From NCBI RefSeq assembly GCF_024166365.1, contig NC_064838.1, positions 72,494,001 to 72,558,000 of the forward strand: a stretch of 64,000 nt of DNA, given 5' to 3'. Position 1 is the stretch's first letter. Every line of letters begins with the position of its first letter. A model generated the notes under the pieces. It worked only from the letters and a program-made list of their open reading frames with translations, had not been told where the DNA came from and ran no database searches. The position numbers and the translations under genes were made by a program. Below are positions 44,858-55,564 of this stretch, in pieces. The DNA is from Elephas maximus indicus (Eukaryota > Chordata > Mammalia > Proboscidea > Elephantidae).

Positions 44858-45798
44858 TTAGCTTTTTTCCTTATTTTTTGAAAGAAATGAAAATTTTTTG
44901 GGTATATCCTTGAAAGCTCGTTTCACTTGCTTGTTCCTAAGACTGTAAATGAAGGGATTGAGTAAATGGGCAACTGAGGTATAGATAACAGCTACACCTT
45001 TGGATAAAGTCATCCTTTCTTTTGCTGATGGCTTCATGTAAATGAAGACACAGCTATCATAAGTAAGGGAAACCACAATCATGTGGGAAGAACAAGTGGA
45101 AAAAGCTTTTGTTCTTTTCTGAGCAGAGGGAATTTTTAGAATGGTCTTGATTATATATGTATACGAAAGAATTACTAAGAGTAGTGTGACCACTAGTGTT
45201 ATAACTGCTGAAACAAATGAAATCATTTCTAGGAAGTGAGTGTCTCTGCAAGAAATCTGCAGGATAGGAGAAGTGTCACACATGAAATGATCAATTATTT
45301 TGGAAGCACAGAATTCCAGCTTTAGTCCCAAGACCAATGGTGGAAAGGTAATCAGAAAGCCAGCTGTCCGTGAACTGAGTAGAAGTTGGTAGCACACTTG
45401 GCTTCTCATAATGATTGAGTAACGCAGGGGTTTGCAGATGGCTGCATAGTGGTCACAGGACACGGCAGCCAGAAGGTAGAACTCTGTAACTCCTAACAAA
45501 AGAAAAAAGAATAATTGAGATGCACAACCATTGTAGGAAATGATTTCGTTTTTAGTCACAATCGTTGTCTAGGAATAGAGATTGTTAATAAGATTTCTAA
45601 GAAGGAGAAATTTCGTAGGAAGAAATACATTGGAGTCTTGAGGTGAGGATGCAGTAGGGTGAGGAGGATGATGGATAAGTTCCCCATCACACTCAAAATG
45701 TAGTTGAGAAAGAGAAATATAAAAATCACAATTTGTAACTGTGGGTCATCTGTGAGTCCCAAAAGAATGAATTCTATCTCCCTTGACTGGTTCTTCAT
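44858..45798 (-). pseudogene. OR6C-like: Olfactory receptor pseudogene, OR6C-like (copy 2)
   Basis: Single-exon odorant receptor, nearly complete (about 312 codons, normal for the family). The start at 45,798 is chosen for '[20 protein letters not shown]', which gives the usual N-glycosylation site; the open frame extends 20 codons further upstream without OR similarity. TM1 to TM2 are intact ('[14 protein letters not shown]', '[14 protein letters not shown]'). A frameshift follows near 45,560-45,575, where about 7 bases net seem to be missing compared with OR6C genes, ending the upper frame at 45,556. The second frame (45,559 to 44,858) covers the rest: '[11 protein letters not shown]', '[14 protein letters not shown]' and '[20 protein letters not shown]'. 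The DRY motif reads DHY, losing the Arg that G-protein coupling needs, so the gene appears dead. Confidence 0.95.
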
Positions 45799-47575
45799 TT
45801 CAGTTTTGAGACCTATTAAACTGACATTAGGAAACAACTCCAAAAACAGAAAAAACAAAATTTTTAAAGCTACATCAGGAAAAAAATCTGATATCCAGAA
45901 ATGTAAATAAGTGTAAATATTTGCTGCAGTTTAACAAGGCAGATGATACCTAAAATTATAGCATCGGTCAACCAAAGCATCCTCTATGTATCTTCTGTGT
46001 GTGTTTAATAAATTACTGCAAAAAAAAAAAAAGCTTTATAAAATCTAGGCAGCCTTTCCAGTGTCAATTTACAATGTATGTTCAACACTTTTTATTTTAT
46101 GAATTTTTTAATTGATGAAACATACAGAAATATTGGTAGTTACATATTTTCCTTAACTACAATTGAATTTCTCCAATATATGCCATTAATTATTTAGTTC
46201 CAGTGCAGTACTGCTCCATTGTTCCTTTGATTTATTTTATTTAATTACTATTTTTCTGGTTCCAAATCATTAGTCTTCTCTTAATCATTTAAACTTATCA
46301 TTTTGAAATATCTTCAAGATACAGTTAGTAATTTCAAAATTCTAAACAAATTGGGAGAAAAACTGTAGCTACAGGAAAAATAAAACAAATCAAAATCAAT
46401 TATTTTCTGACTTGATCTTTGTCTTGGATTCAGGTAATTTGTAAATTCTTAAATAATATTTTTTCCCTGTTTGAGCCGACCACAATAAATAATTTTATCT
46501 TTTTAGTATAAATATAAGGATGTAATACCTAGGTGTTTTAATAACTAGAAGTAATTTATTAAAATCATTTTGTTATTCAAAGACTAGTATAGAAGTGGTA
46601 GTCAATACTCACTTATGATCCTAACTGTGTTGTTTTTGGCACTCAATGCCATTGTTCTTAAATCCATAAATAAGACTTTTCTCTACAGATGAATAGACCT
46701 AAATTGCTGACTCGATACATTATGTTCGGTAGATGATGGCCTTCTATAGATGTCTAGAACAGAAAAGAGAGCTTTTCTCTTTATTTGAAGGAAGATATTG
46801 AGGTGCTATCCAAGCATTCATCTATGTTTAATGTCAAAGTTAATTTACAGGTTTCATATGGTATTTAAATAAATGCATTTGCAAAATACTTTCCTTATTC
46901 ATTTTAAAATCATTCCATGGGTTATTAATGTATGCTTTTCACATGAATAAAAATAATTTCATCTATTCCTGCATATAAGAATTTTATTAGTTTTTCCTGA
47001 ATTTCATTTTTTCTCACTCTCTACTCAATGCAATAAACATGTCTATTTTCTTACAAGAATTTTGTTTTGTGTTTTAAATGATAGCTACTGAAAAAAAAAG
47101 TTTAGTGCTCCTATTTCCAAGTGGCTTTTTTCCCCAATATTTTATAGGTAGTGGTCCCTTCTATCTTCATTTGGCTCTGGAAAAGAGAGAGAGAGTGACA
47201 GCAAGAGAGATATTGATGAAAAATTCCAAAGTATTGATTTGTGTAAATCTCAAAACCAGAACACAAGGATAGTAGCAATTTTTCTTCTACTCCTTGACTA
47301 CTGAAAGGATGAGAAGCTGAGTGATCATGAGTGTTTATTTATCAAATATGTATATCTGCACTGCCATTTCTTTAATCCCAGTTTTGCTCTAACTCAGTGG
47401 GAAAGGAATCTCTCTGAGTCAGTCAAACAATTTTTGCTAACATCATGTGTCTAGATGACAAGTCTATATGCTGCTTTCTTAAAAACCTGCAAAACAGAAG
47501 CTATTTTTACTCTTCAAAATCTGCTGAATGATCATAGTTACATATAGTAAAAAGCCTATAATGCTACAGTTTATA
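45799..47575. other. Unannotated AT-rich sequence
   Basis: Upstream flank of OR pseudogene 2, with an A run at 46,019-46,032. No repeat or coding region recognised. Confidence 0.35.
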
Positions 47576-47825
47576 TCAGTCCCTATATAATCAGGCAGCT
47601 TTGAGTACTGCATCTACACAGAGCATGTATGATGATCCAGATGCCAATGGTTAGAACTACTGTACGTGTAGAACTACCTTCACCTATGATCTAGGTGACT
47701 TCAGTCCCTATATAATCAGGCAGCTTTGAGTACTGCATCTACACAGAGCATGTATGATGATCCAGATGCCAATGGTTAGAACTACTGTACGTGTAGAACT
47801 ACCTTCACCTATGATCTAGGTGACT
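47576..47825 (+). repeat. Perfect 125-bp tandem duplication
   Basis: Bases 47,576-47,700 and 47,701-47,825 are identical at every position when read side by side (both begin 'tcagtccctatataatcagg' and end 'tatgatctaggtgact'). The unit is not a named repeat to my knowledge. Sequence either side does not continue the repeat. A (TA)n stretch lies at 47,871-47,886. Confidence 0.97.
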
Positions 47826-47886
47826 TACCGTATGCAGGATATATTGATTTCCCTTCTCCTTTAAGGACAAATATATATATATATAT

Positions 47887-48540
47887 TTTTAAGGACATAC
47901 GCTATAAACAAAAGTAAAATAATAGATGTTGAATATTATTGCTTTTATAATATTAGAAAACATTCCATTATTTGCATAAGAAATTTAATTCCAGTGCTTT
48001 TCGTGGGAAGGATTCAAAGCAGAGGGGAGATTTGGGAAGTATATGTATCTGTTAATACTTCCCAGTTTCACATACACTACAAAAATCACAGAACCTAGAT
48101 ATTATAGAAAATTCAATTAGAATGCCCTTTCTAGTTACCAAGTAGAGGTTTTCTGATTTTTTTTCCTTAAATATTTAAACTTAAATGAAAATGATGCTCT
48201 AAGAGAAGGGCATTTTAGGAAAGGTCTCAGATTAAAGCAACCCACTCTTCGTAACAAAGAATGACTATGTTTACAATTGTGCGCTAACAAAACCACAGTT
48301 TTATCAATTTGCTCATAAAAGACTCAGGGGGATTAATTGAAATAAAGGGAAGAAAGAAAAAGAAATCTCCTGTTGAAACTGGTGTTCAGGACCTACCACT
48401 TACATCAAGAAAAAAAAAAAAGCCACAAAGCTGTATATTGTTTTAAATACAAAGCTGAGGGAACACTCTCCCAAAAGATAACTAGAAAAGATTTAAACTC
48501 TATGTGGGATGCCAACAAGATTTCAATATTCCACTCCCCC
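47887..48540. other. Unannotated sequence
   Basis: No recognised gene or repeat. Confidence 0.3.
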
Positions 48541-48549
48541 AGGGCTATA

Positions 48550-48719
48550 TGGGAGCCCTGGCGGCACAGTGGTTAAGAGCTTGGCTGCTAGTCAAAAGGT
48601 CGGCGGTTCAAATCCACCAGCCACTCCTGGAAACATTATGGGGCAGTTGTACTCTGCCCTATGGGGTCACTGTGAGTCGGAATCTACTCAACAGCAACCA
48701 GTTTCGTTTTTTGGGTTTT
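48550..48719 (+). mobile_element. AfroSINE
   Basis: One of the best-preserved copies: head 'gccctggcggcacagtggtt', B-box region 'cggcggttcaaatccaccag' and tail 'gtcactgtgagtcggaatct'. Near-repeats 'ggctatatg' and 'ggctgtatg' flank it. 48,730-49,237 holds nothing recognised. Confidence 0.95.
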
Positions 48720-49237
48720 GGGGCTGTATGAATCGTTCTACTGGTCAGAGACTTTATCTCAAACAGGAATTTTTCTTTTGCCTTCATTAGGCAATATATT
48801 AAGATTCCACTCACTTGATTGTGGCCCACCCTAAGGCTTGAGAAGGAGTATTTAAATGGCTCCTGTTAATTATTATTTCTATTCTGAAACCATCTTAAAC
48901 TTAAAAGTTACAAATACAGAGCAAGAAATTTTTTTGTTTTTTCCTTAATCATTTGATGCCCTATCTCCTGCTCAACGCTACAGTGTGCATTCCTTACATA
49001 GAAAGAAAATATCTACTTTATAATAACATGAAACCATTTTTAATAAATATTAGAACAGTAGCACACTAACTGTGAGATATTAATAACATCCAATATCCCA
49101 ATCCCATTCAATTTTTACAAGTTTATAGAAAAAAGGTATAAATAGCTCAGAATTATGTTTTCATTTGATTAGCATGACTCTTTAATTTCATTTAATACAG
49201 AATGGTGTTTCAGTCTTTCCTTAGCTTCCTTGAATGT

Positions 49238-49252
49238 TGGAGATTACTTTCT
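49238..49252. repeat. L1 target-site duplication, left copy
   Basis: 'tggagattactttct', identical to 56,815-56,829; marks the insertion limits of the L1 between them. Confidence 0.95.
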
Positions 49253-50249
49253 TTTTTTAATTTTTATTAAGCTTCAAGTGAACATTTACCATTCCAATCT
49301 GTCTGTCACATGTAGGTTTACATACATCTTACTCCCTTCTCCCACTTGCTCTCACCCTATTGAGTCAACCCTTACAGTCTCTCGTTTCGTGCCAATTTTG
49401 CCATCTTCCCTCTCTCTCTATCTTCCCATCCCCCCTCCAGCCAAGAGTTGCCAACACACTCTCCAGTGTCCACCTGATTTAATTAGCTCACTCTTCATCA
49501 GCATCTCTCTTCCCCCCACTGACCAGTCCTTTTCATGCCTGATGAGTTGTCTTCGGGGATGGTTCCTGTCCTGTCCATCAGAAGTTCTGGGGAGCATTGT
49601 CTCTGGGATTCCTCTAGTTGCAATCATACCTTTAGGTATGGTCTTTTCATGAGAATTTGGGGTCTGTATCCCATTGGCCTCCTGCTGCCTCAGGAGTTGT
49701 CTGTTGTGCTCACTGACAGGGGAGACATCGATTGTGGCCGGGCACCAACTAGTTCTTCTGGTCTCAGGATAAAGTAGGTCTCCGGTTCAAGTGGCCCTTT
49801 CTGTCTCTTGGGTTCTTAGTTGTCGTGTGACCTTGGTGTTCTTACTTTGCCCTTGCTCCAGGTGGGTTGAGACCAATTGATGTATCTTAGATGGCCGCTT
49901 GTTGGCATTTAGGACCCCAGGCACCACAATTCAAAGTGGGATGCAGAATGTTTTCATAATAGAATTATTTTGCCCATTGACTTAGAAGTCCCCTCAAACC
50001 AAGTTCCCCAGACCCCAGCCCCTGCTCCGCTGACCTTTGAAGCTTTCATTTTATCCCGGAAACCTCTTTGCTTTGAATCCAGTCCAATTAGGCTGACCTT
50101 CCTTGTATTGAGTGTTGTCTTTCCCTTCACCCAAAGCAGTTCTTATCTACAGATTGATCAATAAAAAGCCCTCTCCCTCCCTCCCTCCCTCCCCCCTTTG
50201 TAACCACATAAGTATGTGTTCTTCTCCGTTTTTTCTATTTCTCAAGATC

Positions 50250-53200
50250 TTATAATAGTGGTCTTATACAATATTTGTCCTTTTGCCTCTGACTCATTTC
50301 GCTCAGCATAATGCCTTCCAGGTTCCTCCATGTTATGAAATGTTTCAGAGATTCGTCACTGTTCTTTATCGATGCGTAGTATTCCATTGTGTGAATATAC
50401 CACAATTTATTTACCCATTCATCCGTTGACGGACACCTTGGTTGCTTCCAGCTTTTTGCTATTGTAAACAGAGCTGCAATAAACATGGGTGTGCATATAT
50501 CTGTTTGTGTGAAGGCTCTTGTATCTCTAGGGTATATTCCGAGGAGTGGGATTTCTGGGTTGTATGGTAGTTCTATTTCTAACTGTTTAAGATAACGCCA
50601 GATAGATTTCCAAAGTGGCTGTAACATTTTACAATCCCACCAGCAGTGTATGAGAGTTCCAATCTCTCCGCAGCCTCTCCAACATTTATTATTTTGTGTT
50701 TTTTGGATTAATGCCAGTCTAGTTGGTGTCAGATGGAATCTCATCGTAGTTTTAATTTGCATTTCTCTAATGGCTAATGATCGAGAGCATTTTCTCATGT
50801 ATCTGTTGGCTGCCTGAATATCTTCTTTAGTGAAATGTGTGTTCATATCCTTTGCCCACTTCTTGATTGGGTTGTTTGTCTTTTTGTGGTTGAGTTTTGA
50901 CAGAATCATATAGATTTTAGAGATCAGGCGCTGGTCTGAGATGTCATAGCTGAAAATTCTTTCCCAGTCTGTAGGTGGTCTTTTTACTCTTTTGGTGACG
51001 TCTTTAGATGAGCATAGGTGTTTGATTTTTAGGAGCTCCCAGTTATCTGGTTTCTCTTCATCATTTTTGGTGATGTTTTGTATTCTGTTTATGCCCTGTA
51101 TTAGGGCTCCTAGGGTTGATCCTATTTTTTCTTCCATGATCTTTATCGTTTTAGTCTTTATGTTTAGGTCTTTGATCCACTTGGAGTTAGTTTTTGTGCA
51201 TGGTGTAAGGTATGGGTCCTGTTTCATTCTTTTGCAAATGGATATCCAGGTATGCCAGCACCATTTGTTAAAAAGACTATTATTTCCCCAATTGACTGAC
51301 ACTGGTCCTTTGTCAAATATCAGCTGCTCATACGTGGATGGATTTATATCTGGGTTCTCAATTCTGTTCCATTGGTCTATGTGCCTGTTGTTGTACCAGT
51401 ACCAGGCTGTTTTGACTACTGTAGCTATATAATAGGTTCTGAAATCAGGTAGGGTGAGGCCTCCCACTTTCTTCTTCTTTTTCAGTAATGTTTTGCTTAT
51501 CCGGGGGTTCTTTCCCTTCCATATGAAATCAGTGATTTGTTTCTCTATCCCCTTAAAGTATGACATTGGTATTTGGATAGGAAGTGCGTTATATGTATAA
51601 ATGGCTTTTGGTAGAATAGACATTTTTACTATGTTAAGTCTTCCTATCCATGAGCAGGGTATGTTTTTCCACTTAAGTATGTCCTTTTGAATTTCTTGTA
51701 GCAGAGTTTTATAGTTTTCTTTGTATGGGTCTTTTACATCCTTGGTAAGATTTATTCCTAAGTATTTTATCTTCTTGGGGGCTACTGTGAATGGTATTGA
51801 TTTGGTTATTTCCTCTTCGGTGTTCTTTTTGTTGATGTAGAGGAATCCAAGTGATTTTTGTATGTTTATTTTATAACCTGAGACTCTCCCAAACTCTTCT
51901 ATTAGTTTCAGTAGTTTTCTGGAGGATTCCTTAGGGTTTTCCATGCATACGATCATGTCATCTGCAAATAGTGATAGCTTTACTTCCTCCTTACCAATCT
52001 GGATACCCTTTATTTCTTTGTCTAGCCTAATTGCCCTGGCTAGGACTTCAAGTACGATGTTGAATAAGAGCGGTGATAAAGGGCATCCTTGTCTGGTTCC
52101 CGTTCTCAAGGGAAATGCTTTCAGGTTCTCTCCATTTAGAGTGATGTTGGCTGTTGGCTTTGCATAGATGCCCTTTATTATGTTGAGGAATTTTCCTTCA
52201 ATTCCTATTTTGGTAAGAGTTTTTATCATAAATGGGTGTTGAACTTTGTCAAATGCCTTTTCTGCATCTATTGATAAGATCATGTGGTTTTTATCTTTTG
52301 TTTTATTTATGTGATGAATTACATTAATGGTTTTTCTGATATTAAACCAGCCTTGCATACCTGGTATAAATCCCACTTGATCAGGGTGAATTATTTTTTT
52401 GATGTGTTGTTGGATTCTATTGGCTAGAATTTTGTTGAGGATTTTTGCATCTATGTTCATGAGGGATATAGGTCTAAAATTTTCTTTTTTTGTAATGTCT
52501 TTACCTGGTTTTGGTATCAGGGAGATGGTAGCTTCACAGAATGAGTTGGGTAGTATTCCGTCATTTTCTATGCTTTGAAATACCTTCGGTAGTAATGGTG
52601 TTAAGTCTTCTCTGAAGGTTTGGTAGAACTCTGCACTGAAGCCGTCCGGGCCAGGACTTTTTTTTTGTTGGAAGTTTTTTGATTACCGTTTCAACCTCTT
52701 TTTTTGTTATGGGTCTATTTAGTTGTTCCATTTCTGAATGTGTTAGTTTAGGTAGGTAGTATTGTTCCAAGAGTTTATCCATTTCTTCTAGGTTTTCAAA
52801 TTTGTTAGAGTACAATTTTACGTAGTAATCTGAAATGATTCTTTTAATTTCATTTGGTTCTGTTGTGATGTGGTCCTTCTCGTTTCTTATTCGGGTTATT
52901 TGTTTCCTTTTCTGTTTTTCTTTAGTCAGTCTAGCCAATGGTTTATCAATTTTGTTAATTTTTTCAAAGAACCAGCTTTTGGCTTTGTTAATTCTTTCAA
53001 TTGTTTTTCTGTTCTCTAATTCATTTAGTTCAGCTCTAATTTTTATTATTTGTTTTCTTCTGGTGCCTGATGGATTCTTTTGTTGCTCACTTTCTATTTG
53101 TTCAAGTTGTAGGGACAGTTCTCTGATTTTGGCTCTTTCTTCTTTTTGTATGTGTGCACTTATCGATATAAATTGACCTCTGAGCACTGCTTTTGCTGTG

Positions 53201-54067
53201 TCCCAGAGGTTTTGATAGGAAGTATTTTCATTCTCGTTGCTTTCTATGAATTTCCTTATTCCCTCCTTGATGTCTTCTATAACCCAGTCTTTTTTTCAGG
53301 AGGGTATTGTTCATTTTCCAAGTATTTGATTTCTTTTCCCTAGTTTTTCTGTTATTGATTTCTAGCTTCATTGCCTTGTGGCCTGAGAAGATGCTTTGTA
53401 ATATTTCGATGTTTTGGATTCTGCAAAGATTTGTTTTATGACCTAATATGTGGTCTATTCTAGAGAATGTTCCATGTGCACTAGAAAAAAAAGTATACTT
53501 TGCAGCAGTTGGGTGGAGAGTTCTGTATAAGTGAATGAGGTCAAGTTGGTTGATTGCTGTAAGTAGGTCTTCCGTGTCTCTATTGAGCTTCTTACTGGAT
53601 GTCCTGTCCTTCTCCGAAAGTGGTGTGTTGAAGTCTCCTACTATAAATGTGGAGGTGTCTATCTCACTTTTCAATTCTGTTAAAATTTGATTTATGTATC
53701 TTGCAGCCCTGTCATTAGGTGCGTAAATATTTACTATGGTTATGTCTTCCTGATCAATTGTCCCTTTTATCATTATGTAGTGTCCTTCTTTATCCTTTGT
53801 GGTGGATTTAAGTCTAAAGTCTATTTTGTCAGAAATTAATATTGCTACTCCTCTTCTTTTTTGCTTATTGTTTGCTTGATATATTTTTTTCCATCCTTTG
53901 AGTTTTAGTTTGTCTGTGTCTCTAAGTCTAAGGTGTGTCTCTTGTAGGCAGCATATAGATGGATCGTGTTTCTTTATCCAGTCTGTGACTCTCTGTCTCT
54001 TTATTGGTGCATTCAGTCCATTTACATTCAGTGTAATTATAGATAAATAAGTTTTTAGTGCTGTCAT
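50250..54067 (-). pseudogene. L1 ORF2 (endonuclease-reverse transcriptase), two homopolymer frameshifts
   Basis: L1 ORF2 encodes the endonuclease that nicks target DNA and the reverse transcriptase that copies L1 RNA there. The start at 54,067 gives 'MTALKTYLSIITLNVNGLNA'. Endonuclease residues seen: 'LQETHL', 'NIYAPND', 'VGDFNTPLSEKDR' and 'SRIDHILGHK'. RT residues: '[13 protein letters not shown]', '[17 protein letters not shown]' and catalytic 'LFADDMI'. C-terminal zinc-knuckle-like segment: '[20 protein letters not shown]'. The span of 3,818 bases corresponds to about 1,271 codons once the two extra bases are discounted, the normal length. Breaks: seven instead of six T's at 53,290-53,296 and nine instead of eight T's at 52,658-52,666 (plus strand). 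No in-frame stop was seen elsewhere. As read, full-length protein cannot be made. Confidence 0.93.
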
Positions 54068-54502
54068 TTTGATGCCTTTTCATGTGTGTTGTTGGCCGTT
54101 TCATTTTTCCACATAGTTTTTTGTGCTGAGACGTTTTCCTTAGTAGCTTGTGAGATCCTCATTTTCATAATGTTTAACTTTGTGTTTGTTGAGTCGTTAC
54201 GTTTTTCTTGGCTTTTTTCTTGAGTTATGGAATTGATATTCCTTTTTGTGGTTACCTTATTATTTACCCCTATTTTTCTAAGTAAAAACCTAACTTGTAT
54301 CCTTCTATATCCCCTTGTATCACTCTCCTTCTGGCAGTTCAATGCCTCCTATATTTAGTCCCTCTTTTTGATTATTGTGATCGTTTATCTATTGATTTCC
54401 ATGATTTCCTGTTATGTGTATTATTTTGTTTACTTATTTATTTTTTAGAATTTGTCTTAGTTTGTTTGTTTTTGTGCTTTCCCTATTTGAGTTGCGTTGA
54501 TA

Positions 54503-55564
54503 TCAGGACGTTCTGTTTTGTGACCTTGTATTGTGTTGGTACCTGATATTATTGGCCATCAGGCCAATCTCCTTTAGTATTTCTTGTAGCTTTGGTTTGG
54601 TTTTTGCAAATTCTCTAAACTTGTGTTTATCTGTAAATATCTTAATTTCACCTTCATATTTCAGAGAGAGTTTTACTGGATATATGATCCTTGGTTGGCA
54701 GTTTTTCTCGTTCAGTGCTCTGTATATGTCGTCCCATTCCCTTCTTGCCTGCATGGTTTCTGCTGAGTAGTCTGAACTTATTCTTATTGATTCTCCCTTG
54801 AAGGAAACCTTTCTTTTCTCCCTGGCTGCTTTTAAAATTTTCTGTTTGTCTTTGGTTTTGGCAAGTTTGATGATAATATGTCTTGGTGTTTTTCTTTTTG
54901 GATCAATCTTAAATGGGGTTCGATGAGCATCTTGGATAGATATCCTTTCATCTTTCACGATGTCAGGGAAGTTTTGTGTCAGGAGTTCTTCAACTATTTT
55001 CTGTGTGTTTTCTGTCCCCCCTCCCTGTTCTGGGACTCCAATCACCCACAGGTTATCCTTCTTGATAGAGTCCCACATGATTCTTAGGGTTTCTTCATTT
55101 TTTTTAATTCTTTTATCTGATTTTTTTTCAGCTATGTTGGTGTTGATTCCCTGGTCCTCCAGATGTCCCAGTCTGCATTCTAATTGCTCGAGTCTGCTCC
55201 TCTGACTTCCTATTGCGTTGTCTAATTCTGTAATTTTATTGTTAATCTTTTGGATTTCTACATGCTGTCTCTGTATGGATTCTTGCAACTTATTAATTTT
55301 TCCACTATGTTCTTGAATAATCTTTTTGAGTTCTTCAACAGTTTTATCAGTGTGTTCCTTGGCTTTTTCTGCAGTTTGCCTTATTTCATCTGTGATGTCT
55401 TGAAGCATTCTGTAAATTAGTTTTTTATATTCTGTATCTGATAATTCCAGGATTGTATCTTCATTTGGGAAAGATTTTGATTCTTTTGTTTGGGGGGTTG
55501 GAGAAGCTGTCATGGTCTGTTTCTTTATGTGGTTTGATATGGACTGCTGTCTCTGAGCCATCAC
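54503..55564 (-). CDS. L1 ORF1 protein (RNA-binding chaperone), intact
   Basis: An uninterrupted 353-codon frame, the typical ORF1p length. ORF1p trimers coat L1 RNA in the cytoplasm and are needed for retrotransposition. Visible parts: a Ser/Thr-rich N-terminus; a long coiled coil at about residues 50-155 ('EELKKIIQEHSGKINKLQES', 'QKINNKITELDNAIGSQRSR'); an RNA-recognition-like domain from about 160 ('LWVIGVPEQGGGTENTQKIV', 'RISIQDAHRTPFKI', 'RHIIIKLAKTKDKQKILKAA'); and a C-terminal domain ('SSDYSAETMQARREWDDIYR', 'YPVKLSLKYEGEIKIFTDKH'). The start at 55,564 ('MMAQRQQSISNHIKKQTM') is the first ATG of the frame. A second Met follows at once and either could be used. It lies just after the 5' UTR monomers and about 435 bp before ORF2. 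Confidence 0.93.
   Translation of the reverse strand: MMAQRQQSISNHIKKQTMTASPTPQTKESKSFPNEDTILELSDTEYKKLIYRMLQDITDEIRQTAEKAKEHTDKTVEELKKIIQEHSGKINKLQESIQRQHVEIQKINNKITELDNAIGSQRSRLEQLECRLGHLEDQGINTNIAEKKSDKRIKKNEETLRIMWDSIKKDNLWVIGVPEQGGGTENTQKIVEELLTQNFPDIVKDERISIQDAHRTPFKIDPKRKTPRHIIIKLAKTKDKQKILKAAREKRKVSFKGESIRISSDYSAETMQARREWDDIYRALNEKNCQPRIIYPVKLSLKYEGEIKIFTDKHKFREFAKTKPKLQEILKEIGLMANNIRYQHNTRSQNRTS

Noticed and set aside
48550-48640. tRNA-like sequence with A-box and B-box-like words
   Set aside because: It is the tRNA-derived head of an AfroSINE, repeated many times in the window, not a tRNA gene.
49230-49652. 140-codon plus-strand open frame
   Set aside because: Antisense to the L1 3' UTR, with no recognisable domain.
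50992-52167. Open frames on the plus strand opposite L1 ORF2 (146 and 74 codons)
   Set aside because: Antisense shadows of a conserved coding region. The same shadows occur opposite the other L1 copies (for example 23,011-23,412 and 31,437-31,901).
54064-54342. 92-codon minus-strand open frame between L1 ORF1 and ORF2
   Set aside because: It lies in the inter-ORF spacer, overlaps the ORF2 start by four bases, and has no counterpart in other L1 copies here.
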